Shown: positions 7,882-17,200 of the stretch, piece after piece
Layout: each line of letters begins with the position of its first letter
Numbering within the stretch: position 1 is the stretch's first letter
Assembly: GCF_000296815.2 (NCBI RefSeq)
Contig: NZ_CAIT01000006.1
Coordinates: 1,308,777-1,372,776, forward strand
DNA length: 64,000 nt
Direction: 5' to 3'
Origin: Fibrisoma limi BUZ 3
GTDB lineage: Bacteria > Bacteroidota > Bacteroidia > Cytophagales > Spirosomataceae
Notes under the pieces: model-generated
The model's input: only the letters and a program-made list of their open reading frames with translations
The model's database searches: none
Told to the model about the DNA's origin: nothing
Made by a program: the position numbers and the translations under genes

Positions 7882-10155
7882 CTATTGAGCGCTATCGCTG
7901 TCCATGACGCTGTTTTCGTCGCTGCGCTCGTCGATTGTTGACCGGTCGCCGGGAGCTTCCGAATCTTCAACTGCACCAGCCGGGGGCACTACCTCTTCAA
8001 TACGGGTATCCGTACCGCTTTTAACGTCCGACGACGGCACAGCGATGTACGGCGCAATGATCAGGGCCACGATTGACATGAGCTTGATAAGGATGTTCAT
8101 CGACGGCCCCGACGTGTCCTTAAATGGATCACCGACGGTATCGCCCGTTACGGACGCCTTGTGCGGCTCCGATTTTTTGTAGAACGTCTCACCGTTGATC
8201 AACACTCCCTTTTCAAACGACTTCTTGGCGTTGTCCCAGGCGCCACCGGCGTTGTTCTGGAAGATACCCATCAACACACCCGATACCGTTACACCCGCCA
8301 GCAGTCCACCGAGTACCTCGGGACCGAAGATGAACCCTACGATAACCGGAACGGATAAGGCAATCGCCCCCGGCAACACCATCTCGCGGATAGATGCCTG
8401 CGTCGAAATGGCTACGCACTTCTCGTATTCAGGCTTGCCTGTTCCCTCCAGAATACCCGGAATCTCGCGGAACTGGCGACGTACCTCTTCCACCATTTTC
8501 ATGGCCGCCCGTCCAACGGCCGCGATGGCCAGCGACGAGAAGATGAAGGGTATCATGGCCCCCACAAATAACCCGGCTAATACGTCGGCTTTGTAAATAT
8601 CGATGGCCGTAATGCCCGAAATCCCGACAAAAGCGGCAAACAGTGCCAGGGCCGTCAGAGCGGCCGAAGCAATGGCAAATCCCTTACCGGTGGCTGCGGT
8701 GGTATTACCCACGGCATCGAGAATATCGGTCCGGCCACGTACCTCTTCAGGCAGGTAGCTCATTTCGGCGATACCACCGGCATTGTCGGCTATTGGTCCG
8801 AAGGCGTCGATGGCCAACTGCATGGCCGTCGTGGCCATCATGCCCGCGGCCGAAATGGCGACGCCATACAAGCCCGCAAAATGGTAGGAAGTGTAAATAC
8901 CAGCCGCCAGCACCAGAATCGGCAGCACGGTCGATTCCATACCCACCGACAAACCGCCGATGATGTTCGTAGCGGCACCCGTTGCCGACTGACGAATGAT
9001 CGACAGCACCGGTCGCCGGCCCATAGCGGTGTAATATTCGGTGATGGTCGACATCAGTGCGCCGACGACCAACCCCGTGAAAATGGCGTAGAACACATCC
9101 ATCCGGTCGAATTCAACCCCACGGATTTCGAGGGTGCCGGTAGGTAACATAGTCGTCACCAGGAAATACGAAGCCACAATCGTCAGGATGATCGAACCCC
9201 AGTTGCCCATGTTTAAAGCCCCCTGAACGCTGCCGCTATCGTCTTTCACGCGCACGAAATACGTAGCGATGATCGAAAAAATCAGCCCCAGGCCCGCAAT
9301 AACCAGCGGCAGCACGATGGGTGCGTGCCCCAGCATATTCTGGCTGTCAGGAATGCGGATTTCGCGGCCCAGTACCATAGTTGCCAGGATGGTAGCCACG
9401 TACGAACCAAACAGGTCGGCACCCATACCCGCTACGTCGCCCACGTTGTCGCCTACGTTGTCGGCGATGGTGGCCGGGTTACGCGGGTCATCTTCCGGAA
9501 TACCAGCCTCAACTTTACCAACCAGGTCAGCGCCTACGTCGGCAGCTTTGGTATAAATACCGCCCCCCACGCGTGCAAACAAGGCAATCGACTCGGCACC
9601 CAGCGAGAAACCGGCCAGTACTTCAAGTGCCTTCTCCATCGGCAGCCCATTCACGTCGCCGAAGGCACCACCCGTACCTGTTACGTATGTGGTATAAAAA
9701 AGGATAAACAGACTTCCTAAGCCCAGCACGGCCAGTCCTGCCACACCGATACCCATGACCGAACCACCCGTAAACGATACGTTCAGGGCCTGGGTCAGGC
9801 TGGTGCGGGCGGCCTGCGCCGTACGGACGTTGGCTTTGGTGGCGATGTTCATGCCAATGTAGCCGGCCAGGGCGGACGTAAAGGCGCCAATGGCAAAGGC
9901 AACGCCGATTACCCAGTCGGAGTTTTCAACCAGTGTGCCCGACCAGGCCAGCAAGGCGGCTACTACCACGCCAAAAATGATAAGAATTCGCCATTCGGCT
10001 TTCAAAAAAGCAATGGCTCCGCTGGCAATGTATGAAGCAATTTCCTGCATCCGGGCATCACCGGCATCCTGCCGCGACACCCATTGATACTTGAAGAACA
10101 TCACCACCAGGCCGATAATCCCCAGGATGGGTACAAGATAGACACTATTATTCAT
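7882..10155 (-). CDS. hppA: Membrane-bound ion-translocating pyrophosphatase
   Basis: Couples pyrophosphate hydrolysis to Na+ or H+ pumping across the inner membrane. 757 residues with about 16 membrane segments. Active-site signatures are [13 protein letters not shown] (near residue 205) and [21 protein letters not shown] split around residue 240. [10 protein letters not shown] near residue 481 has Ala where K+-independent enzymes have Lys, so the K+-dependent class is inferred, with Na+ pumping possible. About 45 C-terminal residues after the last membrane segment (from DVKSGTDTR) form an acidic, Ser/Asp/Glu-rich tail not needed by the family core. It has its own promoter on the minus strand. 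Confidence 0.95.
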   Translation of the reverse strand: MNNSVYLVPILGIIGLVVMFFKYQWVSRQDAGDARMQEIASYIASGAIAFLKAEWRILIIFGVVVAALLAWSGTLVENSDWVIGVAFAIGAFTSALAGYIGMNIATKANVRTAQAARTSLTQALNVSFTGGSVMGIGVAGLAVLGLGSLFILFYTTYVTGTGGAFGDVNGLPMEKALEVLAGFSLGAESIALFARVGGGIYTKAADVGADLVGKVEAGIPEDDPRNPATIADNVGDNVGDVAGMGADLFGSYVATILATMVLGREIRIPDSQNMLGHAPIVLPLVIAGLGLIFSIIATYFVRVKDDSGSVQGALNMGNWGSIILTIVASYFLVTTMLPTGTLEIRGVEFDRMDVFYAIFTGLVVGALMSTITEYYTAMGRRPVLSIIRQSATGAATNIIGGLSVGMESTVLPILVLAAGIYTSYHFAGLYGVAISAAGMMATTAMQLAIDAFGPIADNAGGIAEMSYLPEEVRGRTDILDAVGNTTAATGKGFAIASAALTALALFAAFVGISGITAIDIYKADVLAGLFVGAMIPFIFSSLAIAAVGRAAMKMVEEVRRQFREIPGILEGTGKPEYEKCVAISTQASIREMVLPGAIALSVPVIVGFIFGPEVLGGLLAGVTVSGVLMGIFQNNAGGAWDNAKKSFEKGVLINGETFYKKSEPHKASVTGDTVGDPFKDTSGPSMNILIKLMSIVALIIAPYIAVPSSDVKSGTDTRIEEVVPPAGAVEDSEAPGDRSTIDERSDENSVMDSDSAQ

Positions 10156-10193
10156 GCGAACGATTAGTAGGTTTTAGAAATATGAATTGCGCC

Positions 10194-10201
10194 CAAAGAT
10201 A
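10194..10201 (-). promoter_or_regulatory. -7 element TATCTTTG for hppA
   Basis: Read on the minus strand, the element lies 38 bases before the hppA start and fits TAnnTTTG. Confidence 0.5.
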
Positions 10202-10467
10202 GAATTTTGGTATCCATAACCAAACGAAAACAAGGGCACAAGTTGACTTTTCTTAAGGATTATTTACGTTTTTTTAGGAAGATGATAGAGCAGGCTAACG
10301 TTATGTCGCCGTCGGTGGAATTACGTTTGTGTTCCCTGTCGTCAGATTTAGACGGGCATTTGCGATACGCTGTCTACAGAGGTTGGTGCGTTCTCTGTAG
10401 TTAATGCCCTACAAAACGCAGCAGCCGTTATCTTTGCTGATACTGTTAACCCCGAACGTTGATAACT
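10202..10467. other. Intergenic region between divergent genes
   Basis: Contains no convincing gene and no long repeat. Short open frames here have no recognizable features. It presumably carries the upstream promoter parts of hppA and of the deacetylase gene. Confidence 0.5.
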
Positions 10468-12999
10468 GTGCGCTCGATCAGCCGATTATTCACTGCCTTA
10501 GCTGGCCTGCTTGTCTCTATCTCTTTAGTCGCACAAGTGCCTTTTGGGCCAATCAAACCTGCGCCCTCCGGCGACATTCTGTCCAACCTCAAAAAGCTGA
10601 ACGTACTCGGAACAGCCCTGTACGTAGCGGCCCATCCTGACGATGAGAACACACTGCTGCTGGCGTATCTGGCCAAAGACCGGCTTGTTCGTACCGGCTA
10701 CCTGTCGTTGACACGGGGCGACGGAGGCCAGAACCTGATTGGACCGGAACAGGGCGAATACATTGGTGTGATCCGAACGCAGGAACTACTGGCTGCCCGG
10801 CGCGTTGATGGGGCCGAGCAGTTCTTCAGCCGGGCTTACGACTTTGGGTTTTCAAAGTCCACCGACGAGGCTGTCCGGACCTGGGGCCGCGACAAAGTTC
10901 TGTCCGACGTTGTCTGGGTCATTCGCAAATACCGCCCGGATGTGATCATCACCCGCTTTCCACCCGATCAGCGGGCGGGTCACGGTCATCACAGTGCCTC
11001 GGGGTTTCTGGCCGAAGAAGCGTTCAGGATTGCGGCAGACCCAACCAAGTTTCCGGAGCAACTCCAGTACGTCAAACCCTGGCAGGCCAAGCGCATCATG
11101 TGGAATGTATTTATTCCGGGGGCGTTTCTGAGCAATAAAAAACCGGACGAAGCCGGTAACCTGATCGGTATCGAAACGGGTTTGTATAACCCGTTGCTGG
11201 GCAAGTCGTACGGCGAAATAGCGGCCGAGAGCCGGAGCCAGCACAAGAGTCAGGGCTTTGGGGTTTCGGCCAACCGGGGTGCCCGCGTGGATTATCTATT
11301 GCTGAAAGCAGGCGACCCGGCCGAAAAAGACCCGTTCGATGGCGTGGACATTAGCTGGAAGCGAGTGCCTAACAGCCAGGCCGTACAGGCGCAGGTCAAC
11401 CAGTTAATCGCCGATTTCCGACCGGATCAGCCCGCAGCATCGGTACCGGCTCTGGTGCGGCTGCATCAGGCCATCAGCCAACTGGATACGACGAATCTGT
11501 ACGTACGAACAAAGCGGCAGGAGGTTGAATCACTCATTCAGCAGTGTCTGGGACTCTGGTTCGAAACCAACCCCGCCGACTACGCTGCTACGCCGGGCGA
11601 AACCATCCGAATTACGACCAACATAGTCAACCGGGCCGAGTTGCCGGTGCAGTTGCTTTCGGTTCGGTACTCAACCGGCAAAGACACGACGCTTAACCTG
11701 CCCCTCAAACCGAACGACGTTGTGCTCCTGCCAACGACGGTTACGATCCCTCAGAATCAGAAGATTTCGCAACCGTACTGGCTTGAGAAACCAATTGATA
11801 AAGGGCTGTTCCAGGTAGATAACCAGCAGTTGATCGGTCTGCCCGAAAACCCGCCAGCTTTCACGGCCAGTTATACGTTTGAGATCGACGGGCAACGCTT
11901 TACATTCAGCCGGCCGTGGGTGTACAAATTCACCGATCCGGTCGAAGGCGAAATTTACCGGCCTTTTGTGGTGCAACCCAACATCATGGCTAATCTGGCC
12001 GAACGGGTCTACGTCTTTTCCGACAACGCGCCCAAAACCGCCGAGGTAGTGTTGAGGGCCGGTCGGGCCAATGTATCCGGAACCCTCAAACTCGACGCAC
12101 CGTCGGGCTGGCGGATTCAACCGGCACAGCAGTCGTTCTCCATCGCTAACAAAGGCGCCGAACAACGGCTGTCGTTTCAGATTTCCCCGGCGGCAACGGC
12201 CGTAGAAACACAAAATGTTGCGTCTCTACGGGCCGTTATGACAACGAACAACGGTACGTTCACCAACGGTATCCGACTGGTAGCGTATCAGCACATCCCG
12301 ACACAGACGCTCTTTCCCCCCGCGGAGGCCCGGCTGGTGAAGCTGGACGTGAAAGTAACGGCTAAAAACGTTGGCTACATCGTAGGTGCGGGCGACGAAG
12401 TACCGGCTGCGCTGCAACAGATGGGTTGCCGCGTTACGTTGCTCGGCCCCGCCGAACTCAACGGCGACCTGTCGGTCTACGATGCCATTGTGGTCGGCGT
12501 TCGGGCCTACAATACCAGTGAGTACCTGGCTAATTTCCAGCCCAAGTTAATGGACTACGTCAAAAACGGTGGAACGATGGTTGTGCAGTACGTAACGGCG
12601 GGCGGGGGTGGCCTTCTCCAGAATGGCCTGAAGGTGTCGCAGATGGGTCCTTATCCGTTCAGCGTTGGCCGGGAACGGGTCACGGAGGAAGACGCCAAAA
12701 TGAATTTCATCAACCCACAGCATCCGTTGCTCAACAGCCCCAATAAAATTACGGAAGCCGATTTCAAAGGCTGGATTCAGGAGCGGGGAATATATTTCGC
12801 TCAGGACTGGGACAAGGCTTACGAGCCGATTTTCTCCGTCAACGACACCGGCGAAGCAGCCAAGCAGGGTAGCCTTATCTACGCCAAATACGGTAAAGGG
12901 CACTATATCTATACCGGTCTGGTGTTCTTCCGCGAGTTACCCGCCGGGGTGCCGGGGGCCTACCGCCTGTTCGCCAATATGATTTCGGTCGGGAAGTGA
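10468..12999 (+). CDS. Secreted PIG-L/LmbE-family deacetylase with large C-terminal extension
   Basis: About 843 residues from GTG 10468, chosen because it gives an ideal signal peptide (RSISRLFTALAGLLVSISLVAQ); a TTG at 10459 adds three residues. The LmbE domain spans about 45-300 with zinc ligands AHPDDE and GHGHHSAS, and TRGDGGQN. LmbE enzymes remove N-acetyl groups from GlcNAc-type sugars. The middle looks like beta-sandwich domains. Residues from about 640 (NVGYIVGAGDEVPAALQQMG) resemble a ThuA/glutamine-amidotransferase-like Rossmann domain. This multi-domain form is common in Bacteroidota; the true substrate is unknown. Confidence 0.85.
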   Translation: MRSISRLFTALAGLLVSISLVAQVPFGPIKPAPSGDILSNLKKLNVLGTALYVAAHPDDENTLLLAYLAKDRLVRTGYLSLTRGDGGQNLIGPEQGEYIGVIRTQELLAARRVDGAEQFFSRAYDFGFSKSTDEAVRTWGRDKVLSDVVWVIRKYRPDVIITRFPPDQRAGHGHHSASGFLAEEAFRIAADPTKFPEQLQYVKPWQAKRIMWNVFIPGAFLSNKKPDEAGNLIGIETGLYNPLLGKSYGEIAAESRSQHKSQGFGVSANRGARVDYLLLKAGDPAEKDPFDGVDISWKRVPNSQAVQAQVNQLIADFRPDQPAASVPALVRLHQAISQLDTTNLYVRTKRQEVESLIQQCLGLWFETNPADYAATPGETIRITTNIVNRAELPVQLLSVRYSTGKDTTLNLPLKPNDVVLLPTTVTIPQNQKISQPYWLEKPIDKGLFQVDNQQLIGLPENPPAFTASYTFEIDGQRFTFSRPWVYKFTDPVEGEIYRPFVVQPNIMANLAERVYVFSDNAPKTAEVVLRAGRANVSGTLKLDAPSGWRIQPAQQSFSIANKGAEQRLSFQISPAATAVETQNVASLRAVMTTNNGTFTNGIRLVAYQHIPTQTLFPPAEARLVKLDVKVTAKNVGYIVGAGDEVPAALQQMGCRVTLLGPAELNGDLSVYDAIVVGVRAYNTSEYLANFQPKLMDYVKNGGTMVVQYVTAGGGGLLQNGLKVSQMGPYPFSVGRERVTEEDAKMNFINPQHPLLNSPNKITEADFKGWIQERGIYFAQDWDKAYEPIFSVNDTGEAAKQGSLIYAKYGKGHYIYTGLVFFRELPAGVPGAYRLFANMISVGK

Positions 13000-13046
13000 T
13001 AGCAACGTGATTTGCCCTGCAAATTCGGTGCTGAGGAACCTTACCT

Positions 13047-13065
13047 GTCGGGTTTCGAACCCGAC
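13047..13065. repeat. Short palindrome GTCGGGTT-TCG-AACCCGAC
   Basis: 8-bp perfect arms with a 3-base loop. Its core resembles the GGTTCTCAAACC hairpins found at 41968 and 55033. It lies in the 193-base gap before the HipA-like gene. Confidence 0.6.
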
Positions 13066-13192
13066 ATCACTACCGTACTGGAGACCGGAGCAACTAACCG
13101 CGCTTGTCAAAAAATTGGGCTAACTTTCGAACCAGACCGACTAGTCGTCGTTATCGATTCCAGCGACAGCTTTCATTCCAGATTACGCACTT

Positions 13193-13990
13193 GTGAGTTA
13201 TAAACAGCCTGAACTCCGAACCGTCCATGTGATCCGCTACGTGACGCCCCTGCGCGAGGGAGGTTCTTTGCCGGCAATTGCGGAAGCCGACGACGATTTT
13301 CTGTACGTACTCAAGTTTCGGGGAGCCGGACAGGGAACCAAGGCCCTCATCGCCGAACTGATTGCTGGTGAACTGGCCCGGGCGCTGGGGTTTCGGGTAC
13401 CCGAGATTGTATTCGCTGAACTCGATCCCGCCTTTGGCCGCTCCGAACCTGATGAAGAAATACAGGACCTCCTGAAAGCCAGCGTGGGCCTGAACCTCGC
13501 CCTGCATTACCTCTCCGGCGCCATCACGTTCGACCCGATTGTGAACACCGTCGATGCCCGCCTTGCGTCGCAGATCGTATGGCTCGACTGCTTCGTGACG
13601 AATGTGGACCGCACGGCCCGCAACACCAACATGCTGATCTGGCACAAGGAACTCTGGCTCATTGACCACGGGGCCTCCCTCTATTTTCACCACTCCGGTC
13701 AGCCCTGGGAAGAGCAGGCCCGGCGGCCATTTGGACCCATCAAAGACCACGTGCTGCTGCCCCGGGCCTCCGAACTCGATGCTGTCGATGCGGAGTTTCG
13801 TTCGGTGCTGACCCCGGACGTCATTCGGTCAATCGTGTCGCTGGTCCCCGACGAATGGCTTACCAATGACCCATCGGTTGAGTCCGCCGATGAACAGCGA
13901 CAGATTTATATTCAGTTTTTAGAGACCCGACTCGCCCACTCCGAAGTTTTTGTCAAGGAAGCGCAGCATGCCAGAAAAGCACTTGTTTGA
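13193..13990 (+). CDS. HipA-like kinase-fold protein (HipA_2 type)
   Basis: 265 residues from GTG 13193. Kinase-like features are YVLKFRGAGQGTKAL near residue 38 (ATP-binding Lys and glycine-rich loop), TNVDRTARNTNML near residue 139 (matches the HipA catalytic Asp and metal-binding Asn pattern) and WLIDHGASLYF near residue 160 (metal-binding Asp). It lacks the N-terminal domain of classical HipA toxins and has no HipB-type antitoxin beside it. It overlaps the next gene by 23 bases, so the two are translationally linked. The substrate is unknown; full-length HipA proteins phosphorylate aminoacyl-tRNA synthetases (established for HipA, inference here). Confidence 0.8.
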   Translation: MSYKQPELRTVHVIRYVTPLREGGSLPAIAEADDDFLYVLKFRGAGQGTKALIAELIAGELARALGFRVPEIVFAELDPAFGRSEPDEEIQDLLKASVGLNLALHYLSGAITFDPIVNTVDARLASQIVWLDCFVTNVDRTARNTNMLIWHKELWLIDHGASLYFHHSGQPWEEQARRPFGPIKDHVLLPRASELDAVDAEFRSVLTPDVIRSIVSLVPDEWLTNDPSVESADEQRQIYIQFLETRLAHSEVFVKEAQHARKALV

Positions 13991-14351
13991 ATACGCCGTC
14001 ATTCGGGTCGTACCCCGCGTAGAGCGCGAAGAATTTTTGAACGTCGGGATTATTGTTTACTGTCCGGGGCAGGGATTTCTACAGACAATGTATGAACTCC
14101 CCGAAGACCGGCTCCGGGCGTTTTCAGGGGAGCTTGACGTACCTGAACTGCACGAACGGCTCGGGGCGTTCGTGCGTATCTGCGCGGGCCGCTCCGAAGG
14201 TGGGCCGATCGGCCAACTGCCGCTTGCCGCCCGGTTCCGGTGGCTGACGGCCGCTCGCAGTACGGTGGTGCAGACGTCGCCGGTGCATCCAGGTCTATGC
14301 ACCGACGCCCACGAGACCCTCACCCGCCTGTTCAGTCAGTTGGTGCTGTAA
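13968..14351 (+). CDS. DUF3037 family protein
   Basis: 127 residues from ATG 13968 (MPEKHLFEYAVIRVVPRVEREEFLN). The motif YAVIRVVPRVEREEFLNVGIIVYC marks the DUF3037 family, whose members commonly sit directly after a HipA-like gene. The start lies inside the preceding gene, giving a tight two-gene unit. No catalytic motif or membrane segment is visible. A partner or modulator role for the kinase is inferred from the pairing alone. The last 20 bases overlap the convergent gene at 14332. Confidence 0.75.
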   Translation: MPEKHLFEYAVIRVVPRVEREEFLNVGIIVYCPGQGFLQTMYELPEDRLRAFSGELDVPELHERLGAFVRICAGRSEGGPIGQLPLAARFRWLTAARSTVVQTSPVHPGLCTDAHETLTRLFSQLVL

Positions 14352-14706
14352 GTATACGGTTGGTGATTTCATCCAACGCCCAGAACCGCAGCTTACCTTT
14401 ACGTTCGGCCTCACGCATCATTTCATCAGCCCCCGATGAAGGGCCACCCACGCGCAGAACGCCATCGCAATGGTCGATCAGCCGAACAGCAGCCGGGTGA
14501 AATAGCTCGTTGAAGATTGCGTCGCCGAGTTGCGTTGAGCCCGCCGTTTTGATTAATGGCAAGGCGGTCCACTCGCCACAAACAGGCATATGCCCTTTTC
14601 GATAAACGGCCAGCGCTACTTCCTCCATCTGGTGCATATTTTGGGCAATCAGCGCGGGGTCGTCGTTAGTCCCCGATCGGTATGGCCCAGCAATCAGGAT
14701 CAGCAT
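14332..14706 (-). CDS. DUF4406-type (nucleoside deoxyribosyltransferase-like) protein
   Basis: 124 residues. The opening LILIAGPYRSGTNDDP and the later RLIDHCDGVLRVGGPSSGADEM fit the Rossmann-like fold of the DUF4406/nucleoside 2-deoxyribosyltransferase superfamily. No activity can be assigned. It starts one base after the Nudix gene stop, so the two are co-transcribed, suggesting shared nucleotide metabolism. Its 3' end overlaps the convergent DUF3037 gene by 20 bases. Confidence 0.7.
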   Translation of the reverse strand: MLILIAGPYRSGTNDDPALIAQNMHQMEEVALAVYRKGHMPVCGEWTALPLIKTAGSTQLGDAIFNELFHPAAVRLIDHCDGVLRVGGPSSGADEMMREAERKGKLRFWALDEITNRILTAPTD

Positions 14707-14707
14707 A

Positions 14708-15304
14708 TCAGTTGAGGGATGTGGTGAGTTGACGAAGCCGCAGGTGTTGTAGTAGCATAATCGTCTTGCCGTCCCGAATCTCTCCGCTCCCGATCATGGC
14801 CATTGCCTGTGCCGTAGGTATTTCCATGACATCGATCTCCTCTTCGTCGACACCGCCCCCACCCCGGCGCTCCGTATCGGCGGAATACTCGGCAAGGTAG
14901 AAAAACAGCTTCTCCGTCACCGAACCGGGACTCATGTACGCTTCCATCACCTTCTCGACCGACTGAATCCGGTAGCCGGTTTCCTCTTCCGTTTCGCGCC
15001 GGATGGCATCGTCGGGCTGATCATTGTCAAGCAGACCCGCGCAGGCTTCGATCAGCATACCGGTTGGGTTGCCGTTGACGTAGGTCGGCAACCGAAACTG
15101 CCGGGTCAGGATCACCGTATCGGCCTCGGGGTTGTGCAGAAGGATGGTTGCACCGTTGCCTCGATCATAGGCTTCCCGTGATTGGGTTTCCCACTGCCCG
15201 TCTTTCCGCTGGTAGCTGAACGTGAACTTCTTCAGAATATACCAATTATCAGACAGCAGTCTTTCATCGAGAATCTTCACTCGTTCGTTTTGTAAAATGT
15301 TCAT
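14708..15304 (-). CDS. nudK: Nudix hydrolase, NudK (GDP-mannose pyrophosphatase) type
   Basis: 198 residues. The Nudix box GLLDNDQPDDAIRRETEEET has the NudK spacing and is followed by the NudK-like YMSPGSVTEKLFFYLAEY. The catalytic RExxEE part is intact; the first conserved Glu of the box is Gln. NudK splits GDP-mannose and related sugar nucleotides, with weak activity on other NDP-sugars. It is first in a two-gene unit with the DUF4406 gene and is divergent from the DeoR-type regulator 45 bases away. Confidence 0.85.
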   Translation of the reverse strand: MNILQNERVKILDERLLSDNWYILKKFTFSYQRKDGQWETQSREAYDRGNGATILLHNPEADTVILTRQFRLPTYVNGNPTGMLIEACAGLLDNDQPDDAIRRETEEETGYRIQSVEKVMEAYMSPGSVTEKLFFYLAEYSADTERRGGGGVDEEEIDVMEIPTAQAMAMIGSGEIRDGKTIMLLQHLRLRQLTTSLN

Positions 15305-15311
15305 TGCTGTT

Positions 15312-15319
15312 TATTTTTG
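15312..15319 (+). promoter_or_regulatory. -7 element TATTTTTG for the DeoR-type gene
   Basis: Matches TAnnTTTG, 30 bases before the ATG at 15350, in the 45-base gap between divergent genes. Confidence 0.4.
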
Positions 15320-15349
15320 TTCATTACTGTGCAAATGTGATCACTGGGT

Positions 15350-16102
15350 ATGAATTATCAAAATCGGAAACGGCTTATTTTGCAAACGGTCGAGCAGAAA
15401 GGATCGGTGGACGTTCAGGAACTGGCTCAATTGCTGCAAACGTCGGAGATGACCGTTCGGCGTGACCTGACGCAACTGTCGGCCGCGGGGCTGCTGTACC
15501 GAACGCGGGGGGGTGCCATGAAGGTCAGTTTAGCGACCGATGACTTCCGGTTTGCCAACAAAACGGCCGTCAATGCCGAACGAAAGGATCACATCTGCCA
15601 GTTGGCCGCCCAGCAGATTCAGGAAGGCGACGTAATCTTCATGGATTGCGGCAGTACGGTATTCCGGCTGTGTCAATTTATCCGGAACAAACGTATCACC
15701 GTCGTGACCAACTCGCTGCCGGTGGTAGCTGAGCTTCTGTCGTCGGACGTATCGGTTAATCTGGCGGGTGGCGAAGTAGATAAGGAACGCCAGGCTATTC
15801 ACGGACTGATGGTCGAGGAGCACCTGGCCAGATACCGGGCAAACAAAGCGTTTATTGGTGTAGATGGTATTTCACTCAAAAACGGGCTGAGCGCCCACAG
15901 CGAAAAAGAAGCCAGCACGGCCACGACCATGGCCGCCCACGCCGACAGCGTGTATCTTCTCTGCGATTCATCGAAACTTGAACGGGACAAATACTTTCAG
16001 TTCGCCCCGCTGAGCCTGTTTGACGTCTTGATCACCGACCAAGAAGCCAGCAACGAAATCGTGGAGTCCTATCGTAAAGCGGGGATTATGCTGATCAACT
16101 GA
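15350..16102 (+). CDS. DeoR/GlpR-family transcriptional regulator
   Basis: 250 residues. An N-terminal winged helix (VDVQELAQLLQTSEMTVRRDL, then YRTRGGAM) is followed by a DeoR-C sugar-phosphate sensor domain with DVIFMDCGSTVFRLCQ and VTNSLPVVAEL. Such regulators usually respond to phosphorylated sugars. Its target cannot be told from sequence; the divergent nudK pair is the nearest candidate because both promoters share 45 bases. Confidence 0.9.
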   Translation: MNYQNRKRLILQTVEQKGSVDVQELAQLLQTSEMTVRRDLTQLSAAGLLYRTRGGAMKVSLATDDFRFANKTAVNAERKDHICQLAAQQIQEGDVIFMDCGSTVFRLCQFIRNKRITVVTNSLPVVAELLSSDVSVNLAGGEVDKERQAIHGLMVEEHLARYRANKAFIGVDGISLKNGLSAHSEKEASTATTMAAHADSVYLLCDSSKLERDKYFQFAPLSLFDVLITDQEASNEIVESYRKAGIMLIN

Positions 16103-16246
16103 ATAAGAAACAGTTAGCTGATCATCCGTTCACTCAAAGGTTCAATGGTTTCCCAGTCAGATAGTAGAGATTAGCGAATACCCGGACGGCATTAGCGCCG
16201 AAACTATCCGGCTTGTCTATTCCTGAACTCTTATCTTGTTATCACT

Positions 16247-17197
16247 ATGGCAACTGATGCAATTGTTACCCTGGAGCGCCTGCGGTGCATCAAAGAAAGC
16301 GACGGCAGCGGTCATTCTGAGCCGTTTATCTGGCCCGTACTGATCTGGATTGACACCAACAACGGCAACGTGAATATCGCCGATCTGGTCCTGGGCAATG
16401 CCCGCGTAGTGATCCGCAACAACATGCGGGCCGGCGAAACCGTCGACATTCCGGCCTCGGTCCGAACCTTACGGGTTCGCTTTGCCGAAAACCCGCAGCG
16501 CTTTCTCCTGATTCTGTCAGTCGTTCTGTGGGAGAACGACGAAACACCGGAAGCGGCCATGCGGGCCGGTTTTAAAGCTTTTTCGAGTGGCCTCAAGGAG
16601 GCTGTAATAGCCAACCTGCTGGAGTTACGAGCTGCGCAGGGTGACCCCACGGCCGAAGCTGCTGTCCGGGCAAAAATCGAAAAGCAGGTAAAAGAGGGCG
16701 TGGAAGAGGCTATAAAGGGTGGTTTAACGACCAGCCAGAAACTGCGGGTTAAGCTCGGTACGCTGAATCTGGACGACGTGGTTGGCAGCGATACCGAGAA
16801 TCTCGGCTCGGTTGGACAAACAGCTTCTACCAGAGCGTTCACGCTGGCGTTCAGCAACCAATCGGGCAGCGAACAATACGAAATCATGGGTAATATGGCC
16901 GTGAAGCCGGTTCCTGTTGACCCCTGTCAGTCGGAGGTGAACGCGGTCAATGGGGCGCTGGTTACCATTGAAAGCATACGCAATCAAATTCGTTCGCTCC
17001 AGGAAGAACTTCGGAATGCCGCCGGTCCGCAAAAGTCCGGTATCATTGCCATGATCCGGGAACAGCAGGCCGAGCTACCCGCGGCTACAGCCGCGCTCGA
17101 ACAGGCCCGCAAAGCGTTGCAGGTCTGCCGGAACCGCCAGGTAAATCAGCCAATTTTCGACATACCCGGCGGTGGGGTGCTTATTGACGTTGACTAA
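16247..17197 (+). CDS. Uncharacterized protein with C-terminal coiled coil
   Basis: 316 residues, family not recognized. There is no signal peptide or membrane segment. Residues 1-110 are beta-rich with LERLRCIKESDGSGHSEPF and VDIPASVRTLRVRF. A helical Ala-rich middle (about 105-160) follows. From DPCQSEVNAVNG (about 225) to QVCRNR there is a heptad-like coiled coil bounded by two Cys, and the tail reads FDIPGGGVLIDVD. The opening resembles small domains that start other bacterial proteins of unknown role, but no function can be given. It stands alone. Confidence 0.8.
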   Translation: MATDAIVTLERLRCIKESDGSGHSEPFIWPVLIWIDTNNGNVNIADLVLGNARVVIRNNMRAGETVDIPASVRTLRVRFAENPQRFLLILSVVLWENDETPEAAMRAGFKAFSSGLKEAVIANLLELRAAQGDPTAEAAVRAKIEKQVKEGVEEAIKGGLTTSQKLRVKLGTLNLDDVVGSDTENLGSVGQTASTRAFTLAFSNQSGSEQYEIMGNMAVKPVPVDPCQSEVNAVNGALVTIESIRNQIRSLQEELRNAAGPQKSGIIAMIREQQAELPAATAALEQARKALQVCRNRQVNQPIFDIPGGGVLIDVD

Positions 17198-17200
17198 TTA

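Noticed and set aside
8161-9720. Long open frames on the plus strand opposite hppA
   Set aside because: They are mirror frames of a well-conserved membrane protein and have no recognizable motif.
13047-13065. tRNA T-arm look-alike GGTTCGAAACC on the minus strand
   Set aside because: No matching acceptor stem, D-loop or anticodon stem can be built around it; it is better read as a simple palindrome.
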